Of a stretch of DNA of 64,000 nucleotides, positions 52,134 through 61,069 are shown piece after piece. The translations under genes and the position numbers were made by a program. Position 1 is the first letter of the stretch. The number at the start of each line of letters is the position of its first letter. Origin of the DNA: AP-15 sp963755435 (GTDB lineage Bacteria; Pseudomonadota; Alphaproteobacteria; ATCC43930; CGMCC-115725); contig CAVWJX010000011.1 of assembly GCA_963755435.1 (NCBI GenBank), forward strand, positions 124,001 through 188,000, in the 5' to 3' direction. The notes below the pieces were generated by a model. That model was given only the letters and a program-made list of their open reading frames with translations. It was not told where the DNA came from and searched no databases.

Positions 52134-52858
52134 CTACCGCGCTGACCCGAATACAACCGAAATTGGAATTGGTCTCGATCGCTCGACAGCGTGGCTCGGG
52201 GCGGCGCGCAGCAGCTCCAGGCCTGCAAGCGCCTCTCGCATGACCCGGCCGCAGCGCTCGGCTAAAGGCAGCAATTCGTCTCGAAGCCTCGCGAGGTGCT
52301 GCTTCACGGTGAGCCCCCGAATCGTGCGCCCCTCTCGGCCATAGCCGTCCTGAAAGCTCGCAGTCGGTCCCTGGACCCCAAAGAATTCGTGCTCAATCAA
52401 GAGCGCCATATTTCCAATCCAGCCTTGGACTCGGATGAAGTCCTGGTAGGCAGCCACCGCGCGGTCGATCAGCATCAGCGCCGCCGGTCCGCCGCCGTAA
52501 TCTTCTATGAGCCCGCGCCGGAAATGGAGCAGCACCACGGCCAGGTCCTGATCCAACACGGCCTCGGCGCCAAGCCTGTTGAGGAGAAACGTGCCGCCCT
52601 CAAATCGCGTCAGAACCTCCCCAGTGTGCCGCTCGCGCTCCTCCGGCTTTGAGTGCCATCGTGACATCGCTCGCGTGACGGCCATCGAATTATCGCGCAG
52701 CGCCCGGTTAATCGCTCCCCACTCGCCCCGGCGCTGCTCGTCCCGCTCCAGGAATTCTGCGTGCTCCTTGTCCGTCAGCCGAAGCGCTTCCGGCAGGTTC
52801 GACGAAGCCGGCTCATCTTCGGCCGAAGCAGATCGTCGCGCGTCTTTGTCTCGATCAT
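52134..52858 (-). pseudogene. Island protein of unknown function, frameshifted near its start
   Basis: ATG 52858 overlaps the stop of the HGG-type gene (ATGA). It reads MIETKTRDDLLRPKMSRLRR and then the frame closes. The next frame continues LPEALRLTDKEHAEFLERDE, QRRGEWGAINRALRDNS and a coherent ~180-residue protein with HTGEVLTRFEGGTFLLNRLG. One base near 52805 separates them. I recognise no domain. It is likely the third gene of a phage- or plasmid-derived unit. An ATG at 52685 is an alternative start for a shorter intact product. Confidence 0.5.
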
Positions 52859-53142
52859 GGCAATTCGTCCATCGCGACGCGCATCTGCCGGATCAGCTTC
52901 CGGAGCCGGCTCCGCTCGGCCTGCGCCTCCAAGCCGTAGAAACCATGTTTCCAATTGCCGTTGCGTGCGCCTCTCGGACCGCCCGGGGAGCGACCGCGAT
53001 GCAGATGGCATCGACTGTTCCGGGCATTGCCGATACGGCGGCATGGCTCTCCGCGCCGGTTCTTCGCTCCGCATCGAGGAAGATGGGCGAAGGGGTCGAC
53101 GCCACGCGCTTCACCGGGTTGCTCGCCGGAATTATCGACCAT
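52855..53142 (-). CDS. HGGxxTG-type small protein of mobile-element gene sets
   Basis: The 95-aa protein reads FAHLPRCGAKNRRGEPCRRI, HLHRGRSPGGPRGARNGNWK and HGFYGLEAQAERSRLRKLIR. This resembles small proteins with CGAKTRxGxPC and HGGxSTGPRxxxGxxNxxxHG motifs, common in phage and integrative-element regions. Cys and His residues suggest a zinc site. The stop overlaps the next gene start (ATGA). Confidence 0.65.
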   Translation of the reverse strand: MVDNSGEQPGEARGVDPFAHLPRCGAKNRRGEPCRRIGNARNSRCHLHRGRSPGGPRGARNGNWKHGFYGLEAQAERSRLRKLIRQMRVAMDELP

Positions 53143-53726
53143 CCCCCTCCCCCCTTGCCTGTGACAGCGCCAACCACGGCCTGTGCACCCGGCGCGACGA
53201 GAACACGCTCGATGACAATTTTTTGCGTGGTCCCTTGCCGCGGTGCCTGTTCAAAGTGTCAACCTGAGCCGCGTACAACGTCATTAGCTGGCGGCTGATG
53301 CTCATATAAGCGTGCCGCCCGCGCGGCGTCTGGTCAGCATTGAGTGCGCGTCGGCTCGCGTCCATCGCTGCGACATGAGCGATGATCATCTGACAGCCAA
53401 GCATCGCCTCGACCACGTCCCTTGGGCCGATCTCATGCATCAGGGCGAGCGCCAAGGTTTGCTGTGACGTTGTCGAAAGGCTTACCAGGTTCGGCATGCA
53501 GACCATTCAAGAGCTGACCGAATAACGCTTCAGCGACAAGCCCATCTATTGTCCCAAAGGCGGCACATAAGGTTTGCTGGAAATCGGCAAGCTCTGCCGG
53601 CCCATCAAGGATTGCTTCGACCGTTGTCCTGGCTTCAACCTGCTTCACCATGACGCGGGTCGGAGGCGAATCTGACCGCTGCTGATCGCTTTCTGGCGAC
53701 GGCGTCGTTTGGAGCTCCTGCAACAT
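53130..53726 (-). pseudogene. Conserved mobile-element protein, two frameshifts
   Basis: ATG 53726 (GAGAGGAA upstream) gives MLQELQTTPSPESDQQRSDS, then EAILDGPAELADFQQTLCAA and LNGLHAEPGKPFDNVTAN. One base on, LALALMHEIGPRDVVEAMLG and GCQMIIAHVAAMDASRRALN follow. At a six-A run (~53218-53223) a second shift leads to KIVIERVLVAPGAQAVVGAV and TGKGGGG. This resembles an uncharacterised alphaproteobacterial family usually encoded just upstream of HGGxxTG-type proteins. The exact C-terminus is unclear. Confidence 0.6.
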
Positions 53727-53772
53727 TTCCTCTCGGCTCGCGATACAGCCCGATTTCACGCGATTTTTGCCG

Positions 53773-54105
53773 TCAGGCGACTGCCGTGCCCAGGGCAGAC
53801 CGATCATCGGCCTCCCGTCGGTTCCACTGCGCGGGTCGGTACAGCAGGCAACCGCTGCCTGGGGCGCACTCGACTGTACAACCCCATCCGCAATCCGGGT
53901 CGAGCAGGCCGGCGATCTCGTAGGACATCGCCGCAACCAGGCGCTGCCACTCCTTCGGTGCAGGCAGGATATTACCGTTCTGGACTCGCGCCACGTGGGC
54001 GCCCTGATACTGTTGCCAGACTCGGAGGCCGCGCCGCTCCGCTTCATCGAGTACCTGTTGCGCCAAACGATGGCGCCGCGCGTCGTCCTCTCGGTCATGC
54101 CGCAT
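53773..54105 (-). CDS. Hypothetical protein of the tRNA-side island segment
   Basis: ATG 54105 has AAGGA 8 nt upstream. The ~110-aa product reads RRHRLAQQVLDEAERRGLRV, WQQYQGAHVARVQNGNIL and LLDPDCGWGCTVECAPGSGC with four Cys in a cluster. No family is recognised. It lies between the HTH gene and the mobile-element trio, same strand, probably one transcript. Confidence 0.5.
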   Translation of the reverse strand: MRHDREDDARRHRLAQQVLDEAERRGLRVWQQYQGAHVARVQNGNILPAPKEWQRLVAAMSYEIAGLLDPDCGWGCTVECAPGSGCLLYRPAQWNRREADDRSALGTAVA

Positions 54106-54145
54106 CGGTTTGGTCCTTCGTCTCATTTGGCAGTGTCGGCCAATT

Positions 54146-55024
54146 TCAAAGCATCAATTCGCCGCTAAGCCACTGACGGAGCAACACCGTCGCTGGTTTG
54201 GTGAGGTGCTTGCGGCCAGCGAGTGCGTTCGCGAGCGTGTGGCGTGACATACCTAGCGCCTCGGCCACACGAGATTGCATTCCGCGCTTTCGGGCGACGA
54301 CCGATTTCAGATCCAACATGAGCTGGTCTTGGGGCGACGGTGCAGTCGGCGGTGAGAGCTCATTAAAGAGACTTGGTTGAGCCTGGAACACTGGCGGACG
54401 GATAGAATGGTCTTCCTGCGTAACGGGCTGCAAATCTGGCGCACCAGATATGGCTTCTAGATGGCTCTTGCTGGCGCGGATAGAAAAGTCCTGAACCTTT
54501 TCACTAGTGCGGATGATCTTTTCGCCGATTTTTGCAGCTACGTGCTTCGCAGAACTTGTATTCTCCCCGCCTACGTGGGCAAAAGCCAAAATTTCGGGCG
54601 AATCAATCGCCCGCGTCAGTGAATTGCTTTTAACACTTTCATCCGCGCCCATGAACAGCTTTTTGGCTGCACTCCGAACAACCTTGTACATGGTCAGTTC
54701 CCACCGCCGCCTTTGGCGTAGGCGCGGATTGGCAGCATGCGTCCGAACGATGAACCAGAAGCGTTCGAGCCGTCGCAACGACCGCTCGGTTACATCATGG
54801 CTCAGCCCGATATATGCACCGTCCTCACCGCCAAACCGCATGTCGCCATTATTGCCGCCGGTCCACCTGCGCATCATTTCGATTAGGGTGGTGCACTGGT
54901 CATTGCCGCAGAGGGCTCGATCGGCGTCTGACGTCAGCATCCAGCAGGGTAAGTGAGGGGCCGCTCGTGATCGCCCAGTCCTGTCAAAGGTATGGACATG
55001 GCCGCATGCATCCACTGTGTTCAC
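54146..55024 (-). CDS. HTH-containing protein of possible plasmid or phage origin
   Basis: The frame of up to 292 aa has a basic N-terminal half (RSLRRLERFWFIVRTHAANP, then RRRWELTMYKVVRSAAKKLF). The C-terminal XRE-like HTH reads VARKRGMQSRVAEALGMSRH, then TLANALAGRKHLTKPATVLL. The middle is rich in charged residues and AT-richer than the core. Start is uncertain (GTG 55024 or a downstream ATG). Two exact 14-bp direct repeats lie just upstream at 55091-55129. A repressor or replication role is possible but unproven. Confidence 0.5.
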   Translation of the reverse strand: MNTVDACGHVHTFDRTGRSRAAPHLPCWMLTSDADRALCGNDQCTTLIEMMRRWTGGNNGDMRFGGEDGAYIGLSHDVTERSLRRLERFWFIVRTHAANPRLRQRRRWELTMYKVVRSAAKKLFMGADESVKSNSLTRAIDSPEILAFAHVGGENTSSAKHVAAKIGEKIIRTSEKVQDFSIRASKSHLEAISGAPDLQPVTQEDHSIRPPVFQAQPSLFNELSPPTAPSPQDQLMLDLKSVVARKRGMQSRVAEALGMSRHTLANALAGRKHLTKPATVLLRQWLSGELML

Positions 55025-55393
55025 TGCGGACGCAAGATGGTCAGGGGCAGCCGGTAAATTATAAGGGGAGAATTACGGCGCTTGGCTCTCAATATTCCCC
55101 ATGCGCTACTGCTCGAATATTCCCCATGCCGAATGACACACACCGATGTTGGCGATTACCGGTGATGTCTCGCGGTGCCGCCACGGCGACCAATTCTTGA
55201 GTGCCGCCGCTAAGCCATCATCGCCTTGCCCGAAAACCACCGGCCACATCGCGCTCTAGTACCCATGTGTGTACCCATTCTTATCAAGTGGATAGTAGCG
55301 AACGATGGCGGAGGATACAAGACAGGGCGGTCGCAGGAATAACCTGTTTTATGAAATCTTCCGGATGGATACGGATGATCGTGGATAGGTAAG
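55025..55393. other. Intergenic segment between the HTH gene and tRNA-Ser
   Basis: It contains the direct repeats at 55091-55129 and two copies of gtacccat around 55260. I see no gene or integrase here. Confidence 0.5.
55091..55129. promoter_or_regulatory. Two 14-bp direct repeats upstream of the HTH gene
   Basis: aatattccccatgc occurs exactly at 55091-55104 and 55116-55129, 25 bp apart start to start. They lie 67 nt upstream of the HTH gene and could be operators or replication iterons. Confidence 0.4.
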
Positions 55394-55485
<92 letters not shown>

Positions 55486-55787
55486 CGACTGAGCGGGCAA
55501 AGGCCATAGCCTCTCGCGCTTGCAAACGCAAGGGGACTTTGGCTAGCCAGCGCGGGGCGAATTGACAGGCCTGCGCGCGATCCCCATACTCCGCCGCTTT
55601 CCTGCTCGATGGCGGTTGCCGAAACTGGCGCCGTCGTGACGAGGAGAGTGAGATGATGCGCGATTCCGGCAATCTGCGCCGGTGTCCTGGACGGGCGCGA
55701 ACCACCCCGCCGATGGGGTCCCGGCGACGACGATAATCCGGGCGTCTCCGATCCGCCTCCCGAACCCTGTCGCGCAGGAGAAATTCC
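55486..55787. other. Intergenic region between tRNA-Ser and argD
   Basis: About 300 nt. A 231-aa minus frame crosses it and the tRNA, and is spurious. It must contain the tRNA and argD promoters; no clear hexamers were picked out. Confidence 0.4.
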
Positions 55788-56960
55788 GTGATTACACCCG
55801 TGATGCCGACCTATGGCCGGTGGGATGTGGCCGTCGACCATGGCGAAGGCTGCTGGCTCTACGCCGCCGATGGCCGCAAATTCCTCGATTTTACCAGCGG
55901 GATCGCGGTGACCAGTCTCGGTCACTGCCATCCGCAGCTGATCGATGCGGTAACCGAGCAGGCCCGGCGCCTGTGGCATGTCTCCAACCTGTTCCGCATC
56001 CCGGGGCAGGAGCGGCTCGCCCAGCGCCTGGTCGATAACAGCTTTGCCGACACCGTGTTTTTTGGCAATTCAGGGGCCGAGGCCTGCGAATTATCGCTGA
56101 AGATCGCGCGCAAATTTCAGCATGAGACCGGCCACCCCGAGCGCTATCGGGTCATCGGTTGCACCGGCTCGTTTCACGGCCGCAGCTTCGCCACCCTGGC
56201 CGCGGCCGGCAACGAGAAGTATCTCGAAGGTTTCGGGCCGCCGATGGACGGCTTCGACCACGTCGCCTTCGGCAACCTGAACGAGATGCGCGCGGCAGTG
56301 GGCAACGAGACTGCCGCGATCATCGTCGAGCCGGTCCAGGGCGAGGGCGGGGTGCGCCCGGGCTCGGACGAATATCTGCGCGGATTGCGTGAGATCGCCG
56401 ACGAATTCGGCCTGCTCCTCGTCTTTGACGAGGTGCAATGCGGGATGGGGCGGACCGGCAAGCTCTTTGCCCATGAATGGTCGGGCGTGACCCCCGACGT
56501 AATGGCGATCGCCAAGGCCTTGGGCAACGGCTTTCCGATCGGCGCGTGTCTCGCCACCGAACGGGCGGCGGCCGGCATGGGCCCCGGCACCCATGGCTCG
56601 ACCTTTGGCGGCAATCCGCTGGCGGTGGCGGCGGGCAACGCGGTGCTCGACGTCATGCTCGATCCGGGCTTTTTCGACAAGGTCGAGGCCAATGCTCGGC
56701 TGCTGCGCAGTCGGCTCGACGAATTGGTCAAGGCCTATCCCAAGCTCTTTGCCGAATTGCGCGGCGCCGGGCTGTTGCTCGGCATCCGCTGCGTCGTGCC
56801 AGCCGGCGATATCGTCACCCAGCTGCGTCAAAACGGCCTTTTGGCCCTAACCGCCGGCGACAACGTGCTGCGCCTGCTGCCGCCGTTGATCGTCGGCGAG
56901 GCTGAGATCGGGCAAGCGATGGACATCCTGCACAAGGTGGCGCGCGAATGGTCGGCGTAA
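55788..56960 (+). CDS. argD: Acetylornithine aminotransferase
   Basis: The 390-aa PLP enzyme is class III. LFRIPGQERLAQRLVDNSFA precedes FFGNSGAEACELSLKIARKF and TGSFHGRSFATLAAAGNEKY. EPVQGEGG, then LLVFDEVQCGMGRTGKLFAH and VMAIAKALGNGFPIGACLAT contain the PLP Lys. THGSTFGGNPLAVAAGNAVL also matches. It converts N-acetylglutamate semialdehyde to N-acetylornithine. GTG 55788 has CAGGAG upstream. It overlaps argF by 13 nt, so the two are one operon. Confidence 0.95.
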   Translation: MITPVMPTYGRWDVAVDHGEGCWLYAADGRKFLDFTSGIAVTSLGHCHPQLIDAVTEQARRLWHVSNLFRIPGQERLAQRLVDNSFADTVFFGNSGAEACELSLKIARKFQHETGHPERYRVIGCTGSFHGRSFATLAAAGNEKYLEGFGPPMDGFDHVAFGNLNEMRAAVGNETAAIIVEPVQGEGGVRPGSDEYLRGLREIADEFGLLLVFDEVQCGMGRTGKLFAHEWSGVTPDVMAIAKALGNGFPIGACLATERAAAGMGPGTHGSTFGGNPLAVAAGNAVLDVMLDPGFFDKVEANARLLRSRLDELVKAYPKLFAELRGAGLLLGIRCVVPAGDIVTQLRQNGLLALTAGDNVLRLLPPLIVGEAEIGQAMDILHKVAREWSA

Positions 56961-57907
56961 GGCGGGCTCCCCGCGACGCCGCGCTGGTCGACGGGCGGTG
57001 GGCGCCCCCCGACCCGCCGCGCCATTTCCTCGACATCGACCGCTTTGACGCAGCCGAGCTGCGCCGCATGATCGAGGTCGGCGTTGCCTACAAGAACGGC
57101 CGGCGCGATCGGCCGCTCGCCGGCAAGACCTTGGCGATGATCTTTGAAAAGCCGTCGACCCGAACCCGCGTCTCGTTCGAGGTGGCGATGCGCCAGCTCG
57201 GCGGCGACACGATTTTTCTCAGCACCGCCGACACCCAGCTCGGCCGCGGCGAGACCGTGGCCGACACCGCGCGAGTGCTGTCGCGCTATGTCGACGCCAT
57301 CATGATCCGCACCAACGAGCCGCAGAAGCTTGACGAGCTAGCCCGCCATGCGACCGTTCCGGTGATCAACGGGCTGACCGACGCCTCGCATCCGTGCCAG
57401 ATCATGGCTGATGTGATGACCCTGCAGGAGAGAAAGGGTTCGCTCGCCGGACAGGTCGTGGCCTGGACCGGCGACGGCAACAATGTCGCGGCGAGCTGGG
57501 TTCACGCTGCGGTGCGCTTTGGGTTTGGCCTGCGGCTCGCCAGCCCCCCGGAGCTGGGGCCGCCGTCGCGGCTGCTCGACTGGGCCCGGCGCGAGGGCGG
57601 CCGGGTCAGCCTGACCGGCGACCCGTACGAGGCCGTCGCCGGCGCCGATTGCGTCGTCACCGACACCTGGATCTCGATGGGTGCCGAGGCGAGCGTCAAT
57701 CGCCACAATCTGCTCGCCCCCTACCGGGTCGACGAAGCGCTGATGGCGCACGCCAAGCCCGACGCCATTTTCATGCATTGTCTGCCGGTCAAGCGCGGCG
57801 AGGAAGTCACCGCCGCGGTCGTCGATGGCCCGCAATCGGTCGTCTGGGATGAGGCCGAGAACCGGCTACACGCGCAAAAGGGGATCCTTGCCTGGTGTCT
57901 AGGTTGA
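56948..57907 (+). CDS. argF: Ornithine carbamoyltransferase
   Basis: The 319-aa protein has the carbamoyl phosphate site FEKPSTRTRVSFEVAMRQLG, TNEPQKLDELARHA, DASHPCQIMADVMTLQERKG and VAWTGDGNNVAASWVHAAV. It also shows the ornithine-binding DTWISMG and FMHCLPVKRGEEVTAAVVDG. It makes citrulline in arginine synthesis. Its N-terminal ~20 residues (before PPRHFLDIDRF) are an unusual extension, so a start slightly downstream is possible. It is coupled to argD. Confidence 0.95.
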   Translation: MVGVRRAPRDAALVDGRWAPPDPPRHFLDIDRFDAAELRRMIEVGVAYKNGRRDRPLAGKTLAMIFEKPSTRTRVSFEVAMRQLGGDTIFLSTADTQLGRGETVADTARVLSRYVDAIMIRTNEPQKLDELARHATVPVINGLTDASHPCQIMADVMTLQERKGSLAGQVVAWTGDGNNVAASWVHAAVRFGFGLRLASPPELGPPSRLLDWARREGGRVSLTGDPYEAVAGADCVVTDTWISMGAEASVNRHNLLAPYRVDEALMAHAKPDAIFMHCLPVKRGEEVTAAVVDGPQSVVWDEAENRLHAQKGILAWCLG

Positions 57908-57971
57908 GCTGCGACTTACCGGTCGCCCCGGATTTCGATTACCGCCGGCAGCGGCATCGGAGTGCCCGGAT

Positions 57972-58946
57972 TTGAGCTCCTCGCGCAGCCCCGCGCCGGA
58001 TGATCTGGTCCAGCCGTTTCAAATCGATCCATTCGCGCTGCGCGGCCGCTTGGTGCGGCTCGGCCCGGCGATCGATCGCATCCTGTCGCAGCACGCCTAT
58101 CCCGAGCCGGTCGCAGCGATGCTGGGCGAGGCGATCACCCTTGCCGTGTTGCTCGCCGGCGCGCTCAAATATGACGGCGTCTTCACCCTTCAGACTAAAG
58201 GCGACGGGCCGATCCGGCTGATCGTGGCGGATGTGTCGACCGATGGCGCGGTACGCGGTTATGCCCAATATGATGTGGCAAAGCTCGATGCCGCCATGGC
58301 CGAGGCTGCGCCGGCGGGGACCGCGTCGGCCGGGGCGAGCACCGCAGCACTATCGGTACCGCGGCTGCTCGGCAAAGGCTACATCGCCTTTACTGTCGAC
58401 CAGGGCGAGGACACCGACCGCTACCAGGGGATCGTCGAGCTGTCAGGCGCGACACTGGCCGACTGCGCCCAGCATTATTTCCGCCAGTCGGAGCAGATCC
58501 AGGCCGGGATCAAGCTCGCCGTGGCCCGCACCAGAACCGATCCGGCCGGATCGGGCGTCGCCTGGCGCGCCGGCGGGTTGATGCTGCAGCGCGTGCCGCC
58601 GGAGGGCGGCTACGGCGTGATCGCCGACGATGTCGAGGATGGCTGGCGGCGCTCGATGGTGCTGATGAGCTCGGCCACAGCCGGCGAGCTGGTCGATCCC
58701 GAATTGACACCGCACCGGTTGCTGTTTCGCCTGTTTCACGAAGACGGGGTGCGCGTCTACGACACTCATCCGCTCGAAGCGCGCTGCCGCTGTTCGCGCG
58801 AGCGGATCGAAACCATTCTGCGCGCCTTTCCGGCCGACGAGATCGACGACATGGCTAAGGATCGGGTCACCACCGTCACCTGCGAATTCTGCAGCACCCG
58901 CTACACCTTCGAGGCTGCCGAGATCAGCCGCCTCGCTCCGGCGTGA
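57972..58946 (+). CDS. hslO: 33 kDa chaperonin Hsp33
   Basis: The 324-aa protein matches Hsp33. The fold includes LAGALKYDGVFTLQTKGDGP, IRLIVADVSTDGAVRGYAQY, RYQGIVELSGATLADCAQHY and FRQSEQIQAGIKLAV. The redox zinc centre is CRCS and CEFC (EARCRCSRERIETILRAF; VTTVTCEFCSTRYTFEAAEI). Oxidation unfolds this site and activates the holdase. The start is TTG 57972. It follows argF by 64 nt. This argDF-hslO order recurs in alphaproteobacteria. Confidence 0.92.
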   Translation: MSSSRSPAPDDLVQPFQIDPFALRGRLVRLGPAIDRILSQHAYPEPVAAMLGEAITLAVLLAGALKYDGVFTLQTKGDGPIRLIVADVSTDGAVRGYAQYDVAKLDAAMAEAAPAGTASAGASTAALSVPRLLGKGYIAFTVDQGEDTDRYQGIVELSGATLADCAQHYFRQSEQIQAGIKLAVARTRTDPAGSGVAWRAGGLMLQRVPPEGGYGVIADDVEDGWRRSMVLMSSATAGELVDPELTPHRLLFRLFHEDGVRVYDTHPLEARCRCSRERIETILRAFPADEIDDMAKDRVTTVTCEFCSTRYTFEAAEISRLAPA

Positions 58947-58973
58947 GCCGGTGAGCCTCGACGGGCGCAGAAC

Positions 58974-59813
58974 ATGACCGCAGATTATCAACGGGAATGG
59001 CGCGCCCGTTTTGGCGACAGCGGCGAATTGCCCGGCGACCTCCCCGAAATTCCATGGTTGCGCCAGCTTCTGCTGCGCCGCACGCAGCGCCGCTACGCCC
59101 CGCGCGAGATCCCTGAGGGATTGCTGCGCCTGCTGCTCGGAGCGGCCTTCTCGGCCTCCTCGAAATCGGATTTCCAGCAGACCTCCGTCGTGCGCGTCGC
59201 CGAGCGCGGCCGGCGCGACCGCCTGGCGGCCTTGGTCCCCGATATGCCGTGGATTGGCGTGGCGCCGGCCTTTCTGGTGTTTTGCGGCGATGCGCGCCGG
59301 CTCGAGCAATTGGGCGAATTGCATGGCCACGCGCACGACAACGGCAGGCTCGAAGGATTTTTCAACGCCGCGGTCGACGCCGCCCTGGTCATGCAGAGCT
59401 TTATCCTGGCGGCTGAAACCGCCGGCCTCGGCTGCTGTCCAATCAGCGTGATCCGCAACCATGCGGGCGCCGTCGCCGAGATCCTGGGATTGCCGGACAA
59501 GGTCTTCCCGGTCGCCGGCTTGTGCCTCGGCTATCCCGCTGGCGAAGGCTACATCAGCATGCGCCTGCCGCTCGCTGTCACTCTCCACACCGACCGCTAT
59601 GACGAGGCAACTCTCGCCGACGAGATCGCGAGCTACGATCGCCGCCGCGCCGCCCGCTTTGCGACCCCGCGCGAGCAGCAGCGCGCCCCGGATGTCTTTG
59701 GCTACGCCGATTTTTACGGCTGGTCCGAGGACAAGGCCCGCCAGGCCGCCGCCCAGCCCGAAGGCCGGGGTTTCGCGGCGCACTTGCGCGCCCGCGGCTT
59801 CAGCCTCGACTAG
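58974..59813 (+). CDS. Nitroreductase-family FMN oxidoreductase
   Basis: The 279-aa protein reads LLLRRTQRRYAPREIPEGLL and LLLGAAFSASSKSDFQQTSV, the FMN-binding start of NfsA-like nitroreductases. AALVMQSFILAAETAGLGCC and LPDKVFPVAGLCLGYPAGEG are characteristic of the family. The substrate could be a nitro compound, quinone or flavin. It lies 27 nt after hslO and probably shares its transcript. ATG 58974. Confidence 0.82.
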   Translation: MTADYQREWRARFGDSGELPGDLPEIPWLRQLLLRRTQRRYAPREIPEGLLRLLLGAAFSASSKSDFQQTSVVRVAERGRRDRLAALVPDMPWIGVAPAFLVFCGDARRLEQLGELHGHAHDNGRLEGFFNAAVDAALVMQSFILAAETAGLGCCPISVIRNHAGAVAEILGLPDKVFPVAGLCLGYPAGEGYISMRLPLAVTLHTDRYDEATLADEIASYDRRRAARFATPREQQRAPDVFGYADFYGWSEDKARQAAAQPEGRGFAAHLRARGFSLD

Positions 59814-59852
59814 CGGCCGGCGAAGGACGCGGACGCAACCGGCAGTTCTTGC

Positions 59853-60974
59853 CTATTGCAGCCCGTAGAACCCGATGGCGCCGCCGGCCATGACCTGGTG
59901 CCGGGTTTCGGGGCTGGCGCCGGCCAGGCGGTCGAGGATCATCTTGGGCGCGCCGGGGAAAAACCCGTCGCGGTGCGGGTAGTCGGTCGCCCACAGGATC
60001 TTGTGCGGCCCGACGTAGTCGGCGAGCACCTTGAGGCTGCCTTCGACCGGCTCGAAGGAAATCCAGCAATTACGCTGAAAGAGCTCGCTCGGGCGCGTCT
60101 TCAGCCCCAAATCGTTGAAGCCCTGATCGTCAAAATGACGGTCCATGCGGTCGAGCCAGGGCGCGATCCAGCCGCCGCCCAATTCGAGGAAGGCGATGCG
60201 GATCTTCGGATGCCGCTCGCACACCCCGCCCCAAATGACGCTCATCGCCGCCAGCATCATCTCCATCGTATGACTGATGATGTGCTGCGCGCCGCGGCCC
60301 TCGAAGCGGTCGACGCCGACGGTCGGCATGCCGCTGTTGCCGCCCTCGTGAAAGCCGATCGAAAGGCCGAGATCCTCGGCCGCGGCCCAGAACGGCTCGT
60401 AATCCGGGTGGTGGATCATCTTGTTGTTGTAGGGGTTGGGGCGGATGAAGCCGCCGCGGAAGCCGAGCTCCTTCCTGGCGAAGCGCATCTCGTCAATCGC
60501 CAGCCCGATCGACTGCATCGGCAGCATGGCGATGCCAAACAGCCGGTCGGGATACGGCTTGCAGTAATCGGCGAGCCAGCGATTGTAGGCGCGGCACATC
60601 GCGGCGGCGAGCGGCGGGTCCTGCACCGCGCCGGCGAACAGGCCCATGCTCGGATACAGAAAAACCGCGTCGATACCGTCGAGATCCATATCCGGAATCC
60701 GCTTATGCGGGTCGAAGCCGCCAGGGCGTCCTTCCTTGTAGGTCATCGTCGAAGCCTGGATCAGACCCTGGCGCGCGCCAACTCCGCCGATGCCGCCCAT
60801 CCCCTGATGACTGCCGAGCACCTGCTCCTCGATCAGCAGCATCTCCTTCCCGTCCTTGTCGACGATCAGCCGCGGCGCCCGGTCGCGGAAAGCCGGGTCC
60901 ATGTAGTCGTTCCACAGAGTGGTCGGCTCCAGCACATGACCGTCGGCATCGATGACGTCGTAGGCGTTTCGCAT
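59853..60974 (-). CDS. Amidohydrolase 2 family (ACMSD-like) metal-dependent hydrolase
   Basis: The 373-aa protein begins YDVIDADGHVLEPTTLWNDY, with the DADGH metal ligands. It has DLDGIDAVFLYPSMGLFAGA, HEGGNSGMPTVGVDRFEGRG (metal His), HIISHTMEMMLAAMSVIWGG and a C-terminal GPHKILWATDYPHRDGFFPG with the conserved D-x-P-H-x-D. Members decarboxylate or hydrolyse aromatic acids, and the substrate here is not clear. The gene is on the opposite strand to the nitroreductase and about 100 nt from the deaminase-like gene upstream. Confidence 0.85.
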   Translation of the reverse strand: MRNAYDVIDADGHVLEPTTLWNDYMDPAFRDRAPRLIVDKDGKEMLLIEEQVLGSHQGMGGIGGVGARQGLIQASTMTYKEGRPGGFDPHKRIPDMDLDGIDAVFLYPSMGLFAGAVQDPPLAAAMCRAYNRWLADYCKPYPDRLFGIAMLPMQSIGLAIDEMRFARKELGFRGGFIRPNPYNNKMIHHPDYEPFWAAAEDLGLSIGFHEGGNSGMPTVGVDRFEGRGAQHIISHTMEMMLAAMSVIWGGVCERHPKIRIAFLELGGGWIAPWLDRMDRHFDDQGFNDLGLKTRPSELFQRNCWISFEPVEGSLKVLADYVGPHKILWATDYPHRDGFFPGAPKMILDRLAGASPETRHQVMAGGAIGFYGLQ

Positions 60975-61069
60975 AACCGGTTTCCTTCGGCTCGCTCTGA
61001 CGAGAGCATCGATCCTAGCGCCCCCGCGCCGGGTTCACACGCGCTTTTCGGAACAGTTACGCTCGGCCG

